Assembly (NCBI RefSeq): GCF_016411865.1
Contig: NZ_JAEKJA010000007.1
Span: 1 to 64,000 of the forward strand
DNA: 64,000 nucleotides
From: Acuticoccus mangrovi
GTDB lineage: Bacteria > Pseudomonadota > Alphaproteobacteria > Rhizobiales > Amorphaceae
Direction of reading: 5' to 3'
Shown: positions 56,255-64,000 of the stretch, piece by piece
How the letters are laid out: each line of letters opens with the position of its first letter
Numbering within the stretch: the stretch's first letter is position 1
The notes under the pieces: generated by a model
Databases searched by the model: none
Told to the model about the DNA's origin: nothing
The model's input: only the letters and a program-made list of their open reading frames with translations
Translations under genes and position numbers: made by a program

Positions 56255-57338
56255 GCGAGCCGGTGGCGCCGACGAGCGGCGCCGGGATCCGCTCCAGGTC
56301 GCGCACCCGCGGCTGGCGCAGATAGGGCAGGGTCGCGGGGGCGCTCTTGGTGTCGTCGCTGTCCTCGTCGAACACGCAGACCTGGTTGCGGCCGGACGCC
56401 TTCGCCCGGTAGAGCGCCGCGTCCGCCCGCCGCAGCGGCGCGGTGAGGCTCGTCTCGCCGGCGATGAGGCTGCCGACGCCGAAGCTCGCCGTCACGCGCA
56501 GGTAGGGGTGACCGTCGAACGACAGGCTCGCGATGCGCCGCGCCAGGCCGGCGAGCTGGCTCGCCGCCGCCTTGCCCGTGCGGCGGGAGAACAGAAGCCC
56601 CAGCTCCTCGCCCCCGAGCCGACCGATGTCGACGTGCGCATCGAACGCGGTGGAGCAGGTCGCCGCCACGGTGCGCAGCACCTCGTCGCCCACGGCGTGG
56701 CCCAGGGTGTCGTTGATCCGCTTGAAGTGGTCGAGATCGAGAATCGCGAGGGTGGCGCAGAGCCCCTCGTTCACCTGCCGCTGCGCCGCCTCGATGCAGG
56801 AGAAGAAGGCGGTGCGACCGAGGAAGCCCGTCAAAGGGTCGAGCGAGGCCTTGAGGCGCAGCTCGAACTCGTTCTCGACGCAGACGGCGAGTTCGCGCAG
56901 CGCCTTGATCTGGCCCATCTGAAAGGTGCGCGGCACCACGTCCATGGCGCACAACGTGCCCACGGTGAAGCCGTCGGCCAGCTTCAGCGGCACGCCCACG
57001 TAGCTGCGCACATGCGGCGGGCTGGCAACGAGAGCGGAGTCGGCGAAATTCTTGTCGGTCAGCGCATCGAGCACCACCAACGGCTCGCGCCGCCGGATGG
57101 TCGTGTCGCAGAAGGAGGAGCGACGCTTCATCTCGCTGAGGTCGATGCCGTCGACGGACTTGTACCAGGTGCGATCCTGGTCGACGAGCGACACGGCGGC
57201 GATGGGCGTCTGCATCAACGCCCGGGCGACGCGGGTGATATGATCGTATGTCGGCTCGCTGTCGGTATCGAGGATCGCCAGTCGCGATAGGGCGGCCAAA
57301 CGCGCCGATTCGTCCCAGCGACGCCGAGAATTTGCCAT
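56244..57338 (-). CDS. GAF-GGDEF diguanylate cyclase-like protein with GGEEL site
   Basis: This 364-residue protein has an N-terminal GAF domain (about residues 20-160: ILDTDSEPTYDHITRVARALMQTPIAAVSLVDQDRTWYKSVDG) and a C-terminal GGDEF domain from about 190. The active loop is GRLGGEELGLLF, so the final Phe of GG(D/E)EF is Leu. The RxxD inhibitory site expected before it is absent. DHFKRINDTLGHAVGDEVLR is intact, so activity is plausible but not certain. The start is the ATG at 57338. It is the only GGDEF protein here and lies near an EAL protein and a GH8 glucanase. Confidence 0.88.
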   Translation of the reverse strand: MANSRRRWDESARLAALSRLAILDTDSEPTYDHITRVARALMQTPIAAVSLVDQDRTWYKSVDGIDLSEMKRRSSFCDTTIRRREPLVVLDALTDKNFADSALVASPPHVRSYVGVPLKLADGFTVGTLCAMDVVPRTFQMGQIKALRELAVCVENEFELRLKASLDPLTGFLGRTAFFSCIEAAQRQVNEGLCATLAILDLDHFKRINDTLGHAVGDEVLRTVAATCSTAFDAHVDIGRLGGEELGLLFSRRTGKAAASQLAGLARRIASLSFDGHPYLRVTASFGVGSLIAGETSLTAPLRRADAALYRAKASGRNQVCVFDEDSDDTKSAPATLPYLRQPRVRDLERIPAPLVGATGSLMV

Positions 57339-57821
57339 TCCGCATGCCCCTGAAGGTCTGATCGGATCGCGCCGATCGTCGCGCTGTCCCAGTCCGGCGA
57401 GCACCGTGCGAGGCTCGTTCTACGGTGAACACGCGGTCGGTGATGTTTGGAATTTGTACGCAGCGTCAAAGCCCTGTCACATGCGCCTCGTCGCCAAGAC
57501 GGACAAAAGGTAGTTCACACCTGCGCTAAGCGCACGAATTTTATTGAATCCTCGTCGAGCCATGCCGGGCCTGCGCCCCCGATAGGGGGGTCTATTTGTA
57601 ATATCATGTTTGAAAATCAAGACCTTGGGTGTCTTTGTCGGCATTTAAGGGGTCTTAAATACAAAATAGGTAAAAAATCGCCATAGTGATCTAATTTTCT
57701 GCGATTTCTGAACCGTTACTCTTTAACTCTCGATCTTTTTCGGATCCATGAAAAACATGAGAAAATACATAACCGATGAGATGGCGTTTCGTGTTGGCGC
57801 ATTCAGGCGCCGGAGAACGTC
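57339..57821. other. 483-bp A/T-rich intergenic region upstream of the GH8 gene
   Basis: No gene is supported here. The stretch 57540-57780 is far richer in A/T than its surroundings and includes a perfect palindrome at 57643-57660, several AAAAT runs, and CATGAAAAACATG at 57746-57758. It must contain the promoters of the GGDEF and GH8 genes. Its composition could also reflect acquired DNA, but the neighbouring genes are normal in composition. Confidence 0.6.
57643..57660. promoter_or_regulatory. Perfect 18-bp palindrome upstream of the GH8 gene
   Basis: ATTTAAG-GGGT-CTTAAAT has perfect 7-bp arms. It lies 162 bp upstream of the GH8 start in the A/T-rich gap, as expected for an operator. The bound factor is unknown. 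Confidence 0.45.
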
Positions 57822-59147
57822 ATGTCAAAGATCGGTTCGTTTCACTTTATCAAGACTTGCTCGCGTGCGGCTCGTCTTGCGGCCGGTTTGATGGCATTGC
57901 AGTGGGGCCTCGGCACGCCGGTGGCGGAGGCGATGAGCTTTCAGTCGACGGCGCGGCCGATCGCCACGGGAGAGGCCCCGCACATCCGCTCCGACGAATG
58001 GAACCGCTTCGTCGCCGCCTTCGTCACCAACGACGGGCGCGTGGTGGATCGCGAGAACGGCCGCCAAAGTCACTCCGAAGGTCAGGGCTACGGCATGCTC
58101 CTGGCGCTCGAGGCCGGCGACCGCGAGACCTTCCAGCGCATCTGGCAGTTCACCAAGCGCGAGCTGCAGATCCGCGGGTCCGACGCGCTCTTCAGCTGGC
58201 GCTGGCTGCCGGCGGCGGAGCCCCATGTTACCGACCGCAACAACGCCTCCGACGGCGACATCCTGATCGCCTACGCCCTGCTCAAGGCGGCGCTCACCTG
58301 GGACGATCGGGGTTACGCGCACGAGGCGGACCGGATCATCGACGACATCGGCAGCGAGCTCATCGCCCGCGTGGACGGTCGTCCGGTTCTGCGTCCGGCG
58401 GCGTTCGGCTTCGACGACATGGCCGGCAACCCGGGCCCGGTCGTGAACCTCTCCTACTATATCTACGACGCCTTCCCGCTGTTCCAGGTCGTGCGTCCCG
58501 AATATCCGTGGCGCGAGCTGATGGCCGAAGGGCTGCGGCTGACCGACGAGGCAGGCCGGGGCGGGCTCGTCCCCGACTGGGTGGCAGTGTCTCCGCGCGG
58601 GGCGCGGATCGCCAACGGCTTCGCCGCCAAGTCGTCCTACGACGCCGTTCGCATCCCGCTCTACATCATGCTCGGCGGTCAGCCGTCGGAATATCTCCGC
58701 GGCTTCGACGACGCCTGGAACGCCGGCGGCCTCGGCTATCCCGTCGACTACCACTTCGGCTATCGCTCCGTCGTCGGCGAGATGAAGGATCCGGGCTACC
58801 GGATGATCGCGGCCCTCGCCGCCTGCGCCCGCCGCGGCGCACCGATCCCGGCCGCGCTGCAGACCTTCCGGCCCACCACCTACTTCGCCTCCTCGCTGCA
58901 CCTCCTCGGCCTCGTCGTCGCCCGCCGCGACCATGCCGAATGCCTCGGCCAGCGCGAGGCGCAGGCGAGCACGATCTACCTCGCGTCGCGCAGCAGCCCG
59001 GGCTACACGCCCCGCTCGTCGCGCCAGGCCCCCCGCACCGGCCAGGGCGTGGCGCGGAGCGGACAGAGGACCATCGTGTTCCAGTCGAGCGGGGCCGCAT
59101 CCTTCAGCGACCGGATCATGCGCAAGTTCGGGCACACGGCTCGGTAA
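57822..59147 (+). CDS. Glycoside hydrolase family 8 endoglucanase (BcsZ-like)
   Basis: This 441-residue exported protein has a signal peptide (residues 1-38, ending VAEA) and a GH8 (alpha/alpha)6 barrel. Diagnostic segments are VVDRENGRQSHSEGQGYGMLLALEAGD (with the catalytic acid Glu in the SEGQGYGM motif), SWRWLPA, NNASDGDILIAYALLKAA and NLSYYIYDAFPLF. GH8 enzymes cleave beta-1,4-glucan during cellulose or other exopolysaccharide synthesis. No bcsA synthase lies nearby; the later epimerase and flippase suggest a different polymer. The C-terminal 70 residues are Arg/Ser/Gln-rich and unlike BcsZ. Confidence 0.9.
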   Translation: MSKIGSFHFIKTCSRAARLAAGLMALQWGLGTPVAEAMSFQSTARPIATGEAPHIRSDEWNRFVAAFVTNDGRVVDRENGRQSHSEGQGYGMLLALEAGDRETFQRIWQFTKRELQIRGSDALFSWRWLPAAEPHVTDRNNASDGDILIAYALLKAALTWDDRGYAHEADRIIDDIGSELIARVDGRPVLRPAAFGFDDMAGNPGPVVNLSYYIYDAFPLFQVVRPEYPWRELMAEGLRLTDEAGRGGLVPDWVAVSPRGARIANGFAAKSSYDAVRIPLYIMLGGQPSEYLRGFDDAWNAGGLGYPVDYHFGYRSVVGEMKDPGYRMIAALAACARRGAPIPAALQTFRPTTYFASSLHLLGLVVARRDHAECLGQREAQASTIYLASRSSPGYTPRSSRQAPRTGQGVARSGQRTIVFQSSGAASFSDRIMRKFGHTAR

Positions 59148-59418
59148 CGGGTTGTCAGTCGAAACCGTGTGACGCTTGCGGATCGAAATCGCTAGGTGCC
59201 ATCATATACGACGCGTCGGGCACGGCAGATCGGCCCGCGCGGCCCGACGAAGCCGGCGGCACAGCGCCGTTGGCCGTTCGGTTTTTTGTGTAAGATCCGT
59301 ATGTTAAGTGTGCGAACGTGGTGGGCGATCGGCCTTTTGAACTAGGGTCGTGCGGGAGCAAAGGAGCGAAAGACGAAACTCCGGCACCGCGTTCGGAGGG
59401 ACGGTTCGGGATGTTGTG
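59148..59418. other. Intergenic region between the GH8 and response-regulator genes
   Basis: A weak terminator-like element (CGGCG 59254-59258 with CGCCG 59265-59269, and TTTTTT at 59282-59287) follows the GH8 gene. The rest carries a moderately A/T-rich promoter-like segment around 59290-59345. No gene is supported. Confidence 0.4.
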
Positions 59419-60141
59419 ATGCATAGAAATGGAGCGGGTCCAGCGCGCACAGAGAAGATCATGGTCGTCGACGACGACATGGACATCCGCAACCTTGTGG
59501 GCATGGTCCTCTCCGAGGAAGGCTTCGACGTCATCAAGGCATCCGGCATCGAAGAGGCCGAAGGGCTTCTGGAGGTGCACGACATTCTCGTCGCTCTCGT
59601 GGACCTCCGGCTGAGGGACAAGGACGGCCTCGACCTCGTGCGCAAGCTCGCGATGCACCACGACGTCGGCATCATGATCCTGTCCGGTAAGGGCGGCACG
59701 CTCGACCGGGTGATCGGCATCGAGGTCGGGGCCGACGATTACATCACCAAGCCCTTCGACAATCGTGAGCTCCTCGCCCGGGTGAAGCGTCGGGCGGCGC
59801 GGGTGCGGGCGATGCGCGACGGCATGCGCTCGCGCCACGAGAGCGAGCCGGTGGCGTTCGGCGACTGGACGATCGACCACGAACGCCATGCGGTGTTCGA
59901 CAAGCAGGGCGCCCAGGCGAACCTCTCGGAGTCGGAATTTCGGACGCTGGCGTGCCTCGTACGCAATCGGGGAAGCGTCCTCAGTCGCGACGAGCTTTAT
60001 AATTATGTCGTCGGACCCGGGATTCGTGATCCTCTCGACCGCAGGATTGATGTTTACGTTTCAAGCCTGCGCAAGAAACTCGGTCTGGCAGGTCCCTCGG
60101 CGATCCGGACTGTGCACAGAGTGGGTTACATTGTAGATTGA
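59419..60141 (+). CDS. OmpR-family response regulator
   Basis: This 240-residue regulator has a receiver domain (VVDDDMDIRN, phospho-Asp in VALVDLRLRDKDGL, Lys in ITKPFD) and a winged-helix domain (SESEFRTLACLVRNRGSVLSRDELYNYVVGPGIRDPLDRRIDVYVSSLRKKL). There is no partner kinase gene next to it, so it may be an orphan or signal with a distant kinase. The ATG at 59419 is a modest choice; an internal ATG at 59461 (MVVDDDMD) would give a shorter protein. It is followed 198 bases on by the EAL response regulator. Confidence 0.88.
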   Translation: MHRNGAGPARTEKIMVVDDDMDIRNLVGMVLSEEGFDVIKASGIEEAEGLLEVHDILVALVDLRLRDKDGLDLVRKLAMHHDVGIMILSGKGGTLDRVIGIEVGADDYITKPFDNRELLARVKRRAARVRAMRDGMRSRHESEPVAFGDWTIDHERHAVFDKQGAQANLSESEFRTLACLVRNRGSVLSRDELYNYVVGPGIRDPLDRRIDVYVSSLRKKLGLAGPSAIRTVHRVGYIVD

Positions 60142-60339
60142 TTTCGCTTACTTTTTTGACCGGTTTTACAGATTGCAGACAACTCAGTGCATTTTGCCAA
60201 CTGAAATCGAGTGGTCTGCCCATAAGAATAAGGGAGCGGTAGGAGTCCGTGCTTTTGGCATACCGTCCTGGGAGAATGGATCTGCCTGAAGGCCGAACGG
60301 TCGCGCAGCCGGCTGAACGGCGTTCTTGAGGAGCGTGCG

Positions 60340-61503
60340 ATGGCAGCCGCGAAAATCGGAATCGTCGACGACGAGCCCCACATCGGCGAGATCCTGAAGA
60401 TCTCGTTGATGGATGCGGGCTTTCAGGCCCGTGCCTACACACGGGCCACCGATCTCCTCGAGGCGCTCGACGCGGAGGACTTCGACGTTCTTCTCTTCGA
60501 TCTCATGATGCCCGGCGTCGACGGCGTCGAGCTTCTGGAAGAAATGTCGAAGCGCCCGCACCCCAAGCGCATCATGCTGATGAGCGGCTGCTCCGACAGC
60601 GCCCGCAAGTCCGCCGTGCGGATCGCCACCGCGCGCGGCTTCGAGGTGATCGGCAACTTCGCCAAGCCCGTCGACTTCTCCAAGGTGATCGAGACGCTGA
60701 GCGCCGAGATGGATCCCCTTCCGGTGGACATCGCCACGCTGCTGCGCGCCATCGAGCGGGGCGAGATCGACGTCCACTATCAGCCCGTCTTCCGCGTCGC
60801 CGGCAGCACCCAGCCCGTCAGCTATGTCGAGGCGCTGGTGCGCTGGGCCCATCCCACCAAGGGCACGCTCTATCCGCGGGACTTCCTGCCGGTCGTGGAG
60901 CGGCACGAGGACTGGATCACGCTCACCCTCTACGTGCTCGAGACGGCGGTGAGGCAGCTCAGCGCGTGGCGCAAGGTGGGCTTCACCCCCGCCGTCGCCA
61001 TCAACGTCCCCTCGCAGATCCTCGACACGGCGAATCTGCCCAACATGTTCGATGCGATCGTCGAGAAATACGGGATCAACCACAGCGATCTGATCCTCGA
61101 GATCTCCGAAGGCGCCGACATTGCCGCGGAGGCGAACGGGCGCGTGCCGCTGACCCGCTTCAAGCTGCGCGGCTACTCGCTGTCGATCGACGATTTCGGC
61201 ACCGGCCACTCGTCCATGCAACGTCTCTACGAGGTGCCGTTCGACCAGCTGAAGATCGACCTCGCCTTCGTCACCAAGGCCCACTCCGATCCCCAGGCGC
61301 GCTCCATCGTGGAGACGAGCGTCGAACTCGCCCACTCGCTCGGCCTCTCGGTGTGCGCCGAAGGGGTGGAGGGCGTCGACATCATGAACACGATGGTCGA
61401 TTGCGGGGTGGACTATCTGCAGGGTTTCGGCCTCTGCCAGCCGCTGCCGCCCGAGCTCATCGAGATGCAGTACAACTCGGGACGCGGCAACACCGCCGCC
61501 TGA
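60340..61503 (+). CDS. Response regulator with EAL phosphodiesterase output
   Basis: This 387-residue protein joins a receiver (VDDEP, phospho-Asp in LLFDLMMPGVDG, Lys in FAKPV) to an EAL domain (about residues 135-380) that would hydrolyse c-di-GMP. Catalytic features are intact: EALVRW, NVPSQI, LEISEG, IDDFGTGHSSM, KIDLAF, CAEGVEG and QGFG. Phosphorylation of Asp probably controls activity. It follows an OmpR-type regulator and precedes polysaccharide genes, with the GGDEF protein further upstream, so local c-di-GMP control of exopolysaccharide is likely. Confidence 0.92.
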   Translation: MAAAKIGIVDDEPHIGEILKISLMDAGFQARAYTRATDLLEALDAEDFDVLLFDLMMPGVDGVELLEEMSKRPHPKRIMLMSGCSDSARKSAVRIATARGFEVIGNFAKPVDFSKVIETLSAEMDPLPVDIATLLRAIERGEIDVHYQPVFRVAGSTQPVSYVEALVRWAHPTKGTLYPRDFLPVVERHEDWITLTLYVLETAVRQLSAWRKVGFTPAVAINVPSQILDTANLPNMFDAIVEKYGINHSDLILEISEGADIAAEANGRVPLTRFKLRGYSLSIDDFGTGHSSMQRLYEVPFDQLKIDLAFVTKAHSDPQARSIVETSVELAHSLGLSVCAEGVEGVDIMNTMVDCGVDYLQGFGLCQPLPPELIEMQYNSGRGNTAA

Positions 61504-61738
61504 GACCGCTCGACCGGCTCGCGCCCGCCCGCATCGGGCGAGCGCCCTCGGGGCTACGATCAAGCGCCGCTCGCGCGTGACGTTCTCCCTCTGTTGCGCA
61601 TTCGCGAAGTGTGCTTTGTTTTGCAGCCACTAGGATGAACCCGTTGAGACGAAGCCTTTCGCCGCTCCCGCACTCTTCTCGCCGGCTCGGCCGGGGCGGC
61701 GCCCATGCCGTGGGCGTCGGCATCGGGGAGGGCGCGGC

Positions 61739-62800
61739 GTGAAGGTGCTCGTGACAGGCGCCGCGGGGTTCGTCGGCTTCCACACCGCGCGCCGGCTGCT
61801 CGAGCGCGGCGACCGCGTGGTCGGCCTCGACGTCGTCAACGACTATTACGACGTCGCGCTCAAGGAGGCGCGGCTTGCCGAGCTGCAGGCCCTCGCCACC
61901 GCCACCGGGGCCGACTTCACGTTCGTGCGCGCCAATATCGCCGACCGGGTGCTGATGCCGGAGATCTTCCGCCGCGAGCGGTTCGATCGGGTGATCCACC
62001 TCGCCGGCCAGGCCGGGGTGCGCCACAGCCTCGTCGATCCGCACGCCTACGTGGATTCCAACCTCGTCGGCTTCACCAACATCCTCGAGGGGTGCCGCCA
62101 CGGCGAGGTGGAGCACCTCACCTACGCCTCCACCTCGTCGGTCTACGGCGCCAACACCACGATGCCGTTCAGCGAAAACCACGGCGCCGACCATCCACTG
62201 CAATTCTACGCCGCGACCAAGCGGGCCAACGAGCTGATGGCGCACAGCTACAGCCACCTCTTCCGCCTGCCGACGACGGGGCTGCGCTTCTTCACCGTCT
62301 ACGGCCCGTGGGGGCGGCCGGACATGGCGCTCTTCCTGTTCACCCGCAAGATCCTCGCCGGCGAGCCCATCCCGGTGTTCAACCAGGGCAACCACACCCG
62401 CGACTTCACCTATGTCGACGACATCGTGGAGGGGGTGGTGCGGGTGAACGACCACGCCGCCGAGCCCGATCCCGACTGGGACCCGCGCGACCCCGACCCC
62501 TCGCGCTCGGACGCGCCCTTCCGCATCTTCAACATCGGCAACAACAACCCGGTGCGCCTCTCCGCCTATATCGAGGCGTTGGAGGAGGCGTTGGGGCGCA
62601 AGGCGATCCGCGAGCTGCTGCCGCTCCAGGCCGGCGACGTGCCGGACACCTTCGCCGACGCGTCCCGCCTCGAGGCGGCCGTGGGCTACAAGCCGAAGAC
62701 GCCGGTGCGGGAGGGCATCCGCCGCTTCGTCGACTGGTATCTCGACTACTACGGCGAGCGGCGGCCGGAGCCTCGCATGGCCCGCGTGGGCAAGGCGTGA
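61739..62800 (+). CDS. UDP-glucuronate 4-epimerase-like NAD-dependent epimerase
   Basis: This 353-residue short-chain dehydrogenase has the NAD motif [64 protein letters not shown] and the catalytic STSSVYG...YAATK (Tyr, Lys). This matches the LspL/GAE group converting UDP-glucuronate to UDP-galacturonate. The start is GTG at 61739 after GGGGAGGG. It supplies a sugar for the polymer exported by the flippase that follows 47 bases after its stop. Confidence 0.9.
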   Translation: MKVLVTGAAGFVGFHTARRLLERGDRVVGLDVVNDYYDVALKEARLAELQALATATGADFTFVRANIADRVLMPEIFRRERFDRVIHLAGQAGVRHSLVDPHAYVDSNLVGFTNILEGCRHGEVEHLTYASTSSVYGANTTMPFSENHGADHPLQFYAATKRANELMAHSYSHLFRLPTTGLRFFTVYGPWGRPDMALFLFTRKILAGEPIPVFNQGNHTRDFTYVDDIVEGVVRVNDHAAEPDPDWDPRDPDPSRSDAPFRIFNIGNNNPVRLSAYIEALEEALGRKAIRELLPLQAGDVPDTFADASRLEAAVGYKPKTPVREGIRRFVDWYLDYYGERRPEPRMARVGKA

Positions 62801-62846
62801 TCGGGCCGGCGCGATCGTCGACGTCGCCGCAACGGGCGTCGCCGGA

Positions 62847-64000
62847 ATGGGTGTCGGCGCTCGGCTGAGGCCGGCGGTTCGGGCGCTCCTTTCGGGGGGG
62901 CACGTCGCCCTGCTGCGCCTATTGAACACCGGGCTGACGCTGGTGTTCGCCATCCTCGCGACGCGCTGGCTGGGGGCGGAGATCTTCGGCGCCTACGTGT
63001 CGCTGATGGCGGTCGCGGGGGTGATCCAGGTCGCGACCTCGCTGGGACTGCCGGCGCTCGTGACCCGCGAGGTCGCCGCCCGCCGCGGCGACGGCGGACG
63101 CGGGGCGCTGCCTCCGCTCGTCCAGGCGGTCCTTCTCATCAACGGCCTCCTCGTCCTCGGCGGGATCGTCGCCACGCTCGCCTTCGGGGCGACGGCGGGT
63201 CTCGTCATGCTCTTCGCCCTCCTTGCCAACCTCGCGGGGGTGCTCGGAGCGGTGCACGGCGGGCGCGAGGCGATCCTCCTCGCCGGGTGGCTCGGCGGGG
63301 TGGTGCGCTTCCTCGTGGCGCTCGCCGCGCTCGCGATCCTCGTCGCGACGACGGCGCCGAGCATCGTCGTGCCGCTCGGCGCGCAGATCGTCGGGGCGCT
63401 CGCTGGGGCGGCGGCGCTCGCCCTCGCGATGCCGCCGCGACGCCTCGGCCTGGCGGCGATCGAGGGGATCGGGGCGCCTTGGTGGTCGGCCGCGCACGGG
63501 CCGATGGTGCGGGCGGGGTTCACCTTCGCCGGGGTCCAGCTCCTCCTCAACCTGACGACCCAGGTCGACATCCTCGTTCTGATGCTCCTCGCGACGCCGC
63601 GCGACGTCGCCCTCTACTATGCGGCGGCGCGGGCGGCGCTGGTGGTGTCCTTCTTCTTCAACGCCGCCGCCCTCCTCGCCGAGCCGCGCCTCACCCGTCT
63701 CCACGCCGCCGGCGACATCGCCGCGGCGCAGGCCCTCGCCCGCCAGACGGCGCGGATGGGGGTGGCGATGACGCTGGTGTCGGTGGTCGCGGCGGCGCTC
63801 CTCGGGCCGTTCTATCTCGGCCTCTACGGCGAGGGGTTCGGGGCGGCCTATCCGGCGCTCGTGGTTGCCGGCGTGGGTTACCTCGGATGGAGCCTCTTCG
63901 GGCCCGCTCAACAGGTGCTGCGGGCGGTGCGGGCGGAACGCGCGCTGCTCGTGGCGACGGCGGTGGCGCTCGCGGTCAACGCGGTGCTGACGGCGGCGTT
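62847..64000 (+). CDS. Polysaccharide flippase (Wzx/MATE-like), truncated by window end
   Basis: An open frame from the ATG at 62847 runs without a stop to the window end (384 codons plus 2 bases). It encodes a multi-span protein beginning MGVGARLRPAVRALLSGG, then HVALLRLLNTGLTLVFAILATRWLG, typical of the oligosaccharide flippase/polysaccharide biosynthesis family. About ten spans are visible, including FTFAGVQLLLNLTTQVDILVLMLLATPRDVALYYAAARAALV. It would translocate lipid-linked repeat units. Its C-terminus lies outside. The ribosome site is weak (GCCGG). Confidence 0.87.
   Translation, partial: MGVGARLRPAVRALLSGGHVALLRLLNTGLTLVFAILATRWLGAEIFGAYVSLMAVAGVIQVATSLGLPALVTREVAARRGDGGRGALPPLVQAVLLINGLLVLGGIVATLAFGATAGLVMLFALLANLAGVLGAVHGGREAILLAGWLGGVVRFLVALAALAILVATTAPSIVVPLGAQIVGALAGAAALALAMPPRRLGLAAIEGIGAPWWSAAHGPMVRAGFTFAGVQLLLNLTTQVDILVLMLLATPRDVALYYAAARAALVVSFFFNAAALLAEPRLTRLHAAGDIAAAQALARQTARMGVAMTLVSVVAAALLGPFYLGLYGEGFGAAYPALVVAGVGYLGWSLFGPAQQVLRAVRAERALLVATAVALAVNAVLTAA

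Noticed and set aside
57447-57686. 79-codon frame in the A/T-rich gap before the GH8 gene
   Set aside because: No ribosome site and no similarity to known proteins, and composition matches non-coding DNA.

Overview
The window is about 70% G+C. Gene content and protein styles point to an alphaproteobacterium, most likely Hyphomicrobiales (Rhizobiales): a form II aerobic CO-dehydrogenase operon with coxG, a bd-I oxidase with its own CydDC, a phosphonoacetate hydrolase locus, and a polysaccharide/c-di-GMP region. Genes are densely packed and often overlap by ATGA or TGATG. No tRNA, rRNA, CRISPR array, prophage or intact insertion sequence was seen; only the last 48 codons of an IS110-type transposase lie at the left edge.

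Layout. 0-5 kb: transposase remnant, nitronate monooxygenase, a small DUF1508 protein, an altronate dehydratase-type UxaA protein, a secreted protein built of ten 14-16-residue repeats, and inorganic pyrophosphatase. 5-13.7 kb: a LysR regulator divergent from phosphonoacetate hydrolase, a second alkaline-phosphatase-superfamily hydrolase, and a complete oligopeptide-type ABC importer with both ATPases fused. 13.7-29.4 kb: a respiratory/sulfur island: TsoY-like membrane protein, Crp/Fnr regulator, CydDC, CydABX, a Tat-exported sulfide:quinone-oxidoreductase-like flavoprotein, DUF5368-like protein, SLAC1/TDT anion channel, bacterioferritin-like protein, periplasmic DsrE-like protein, periplasmic rhodanese, a methyltransferase, an OxyR-like regulator and a peroxiredoxin. 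29.5-35.7 kb: a QseB/PmrA-type two-component system divergent from DsbD, a TlpA-like thioredoxin, an L,D-transpeptidase and a DsbA-like oxidase. 35.7-37.4 kb: two RNA methyltransferases. 37.5-42 kb: coxG-coxS-coxL-coxM. 42-47.6 kb: prolyl-tRNA editing domain, YbbN-type thioredoxin, Lon-substrate domain, Trm112, ABC exporter, serine hydrolase. 47.7-54.2 kb: RND efflux pump (permease and adaptor) and an amidohydrolase. 54.3-64 kb: TPR-sulfotransferase, GGDEF protein, GH8 glucanase, two response regulators (one with an EAL domain), UDP-glucuronate epimerase and a truncated polysaccharide flippase.

Most interesting signal. Perfect or near-perfect GGTGAC-nnn-GTCACC palindromes lie upstream of the TsoY-like gene (13671), cydA (19001, spacer 4) and the bacterioferritin gene (24914), with another inside cydB (21460). 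In all four a -10-like hexamer is centred 31.5-32.5 bp downstream of the palindrome centre, the geometry of class II Crp/Fnr-activated promoters. A Crp/Fnr protein with an R-E-x-x-x-R recognition helix and a cysteine pair is encoded between these sites. I infer a local regulon joining a sulfide-tolerant oxidase with a periplasmic sulfide/sulfane-sulfur relay and anion transporters.

A second regulatory signal is a CTTAAG-N5-CTTAAG direct repeat between the two-component genes and the dsbD operon. It resembles a PmrA/QseB box and suggests this system controls envelope thiol redox and cell-wall cross-linking.
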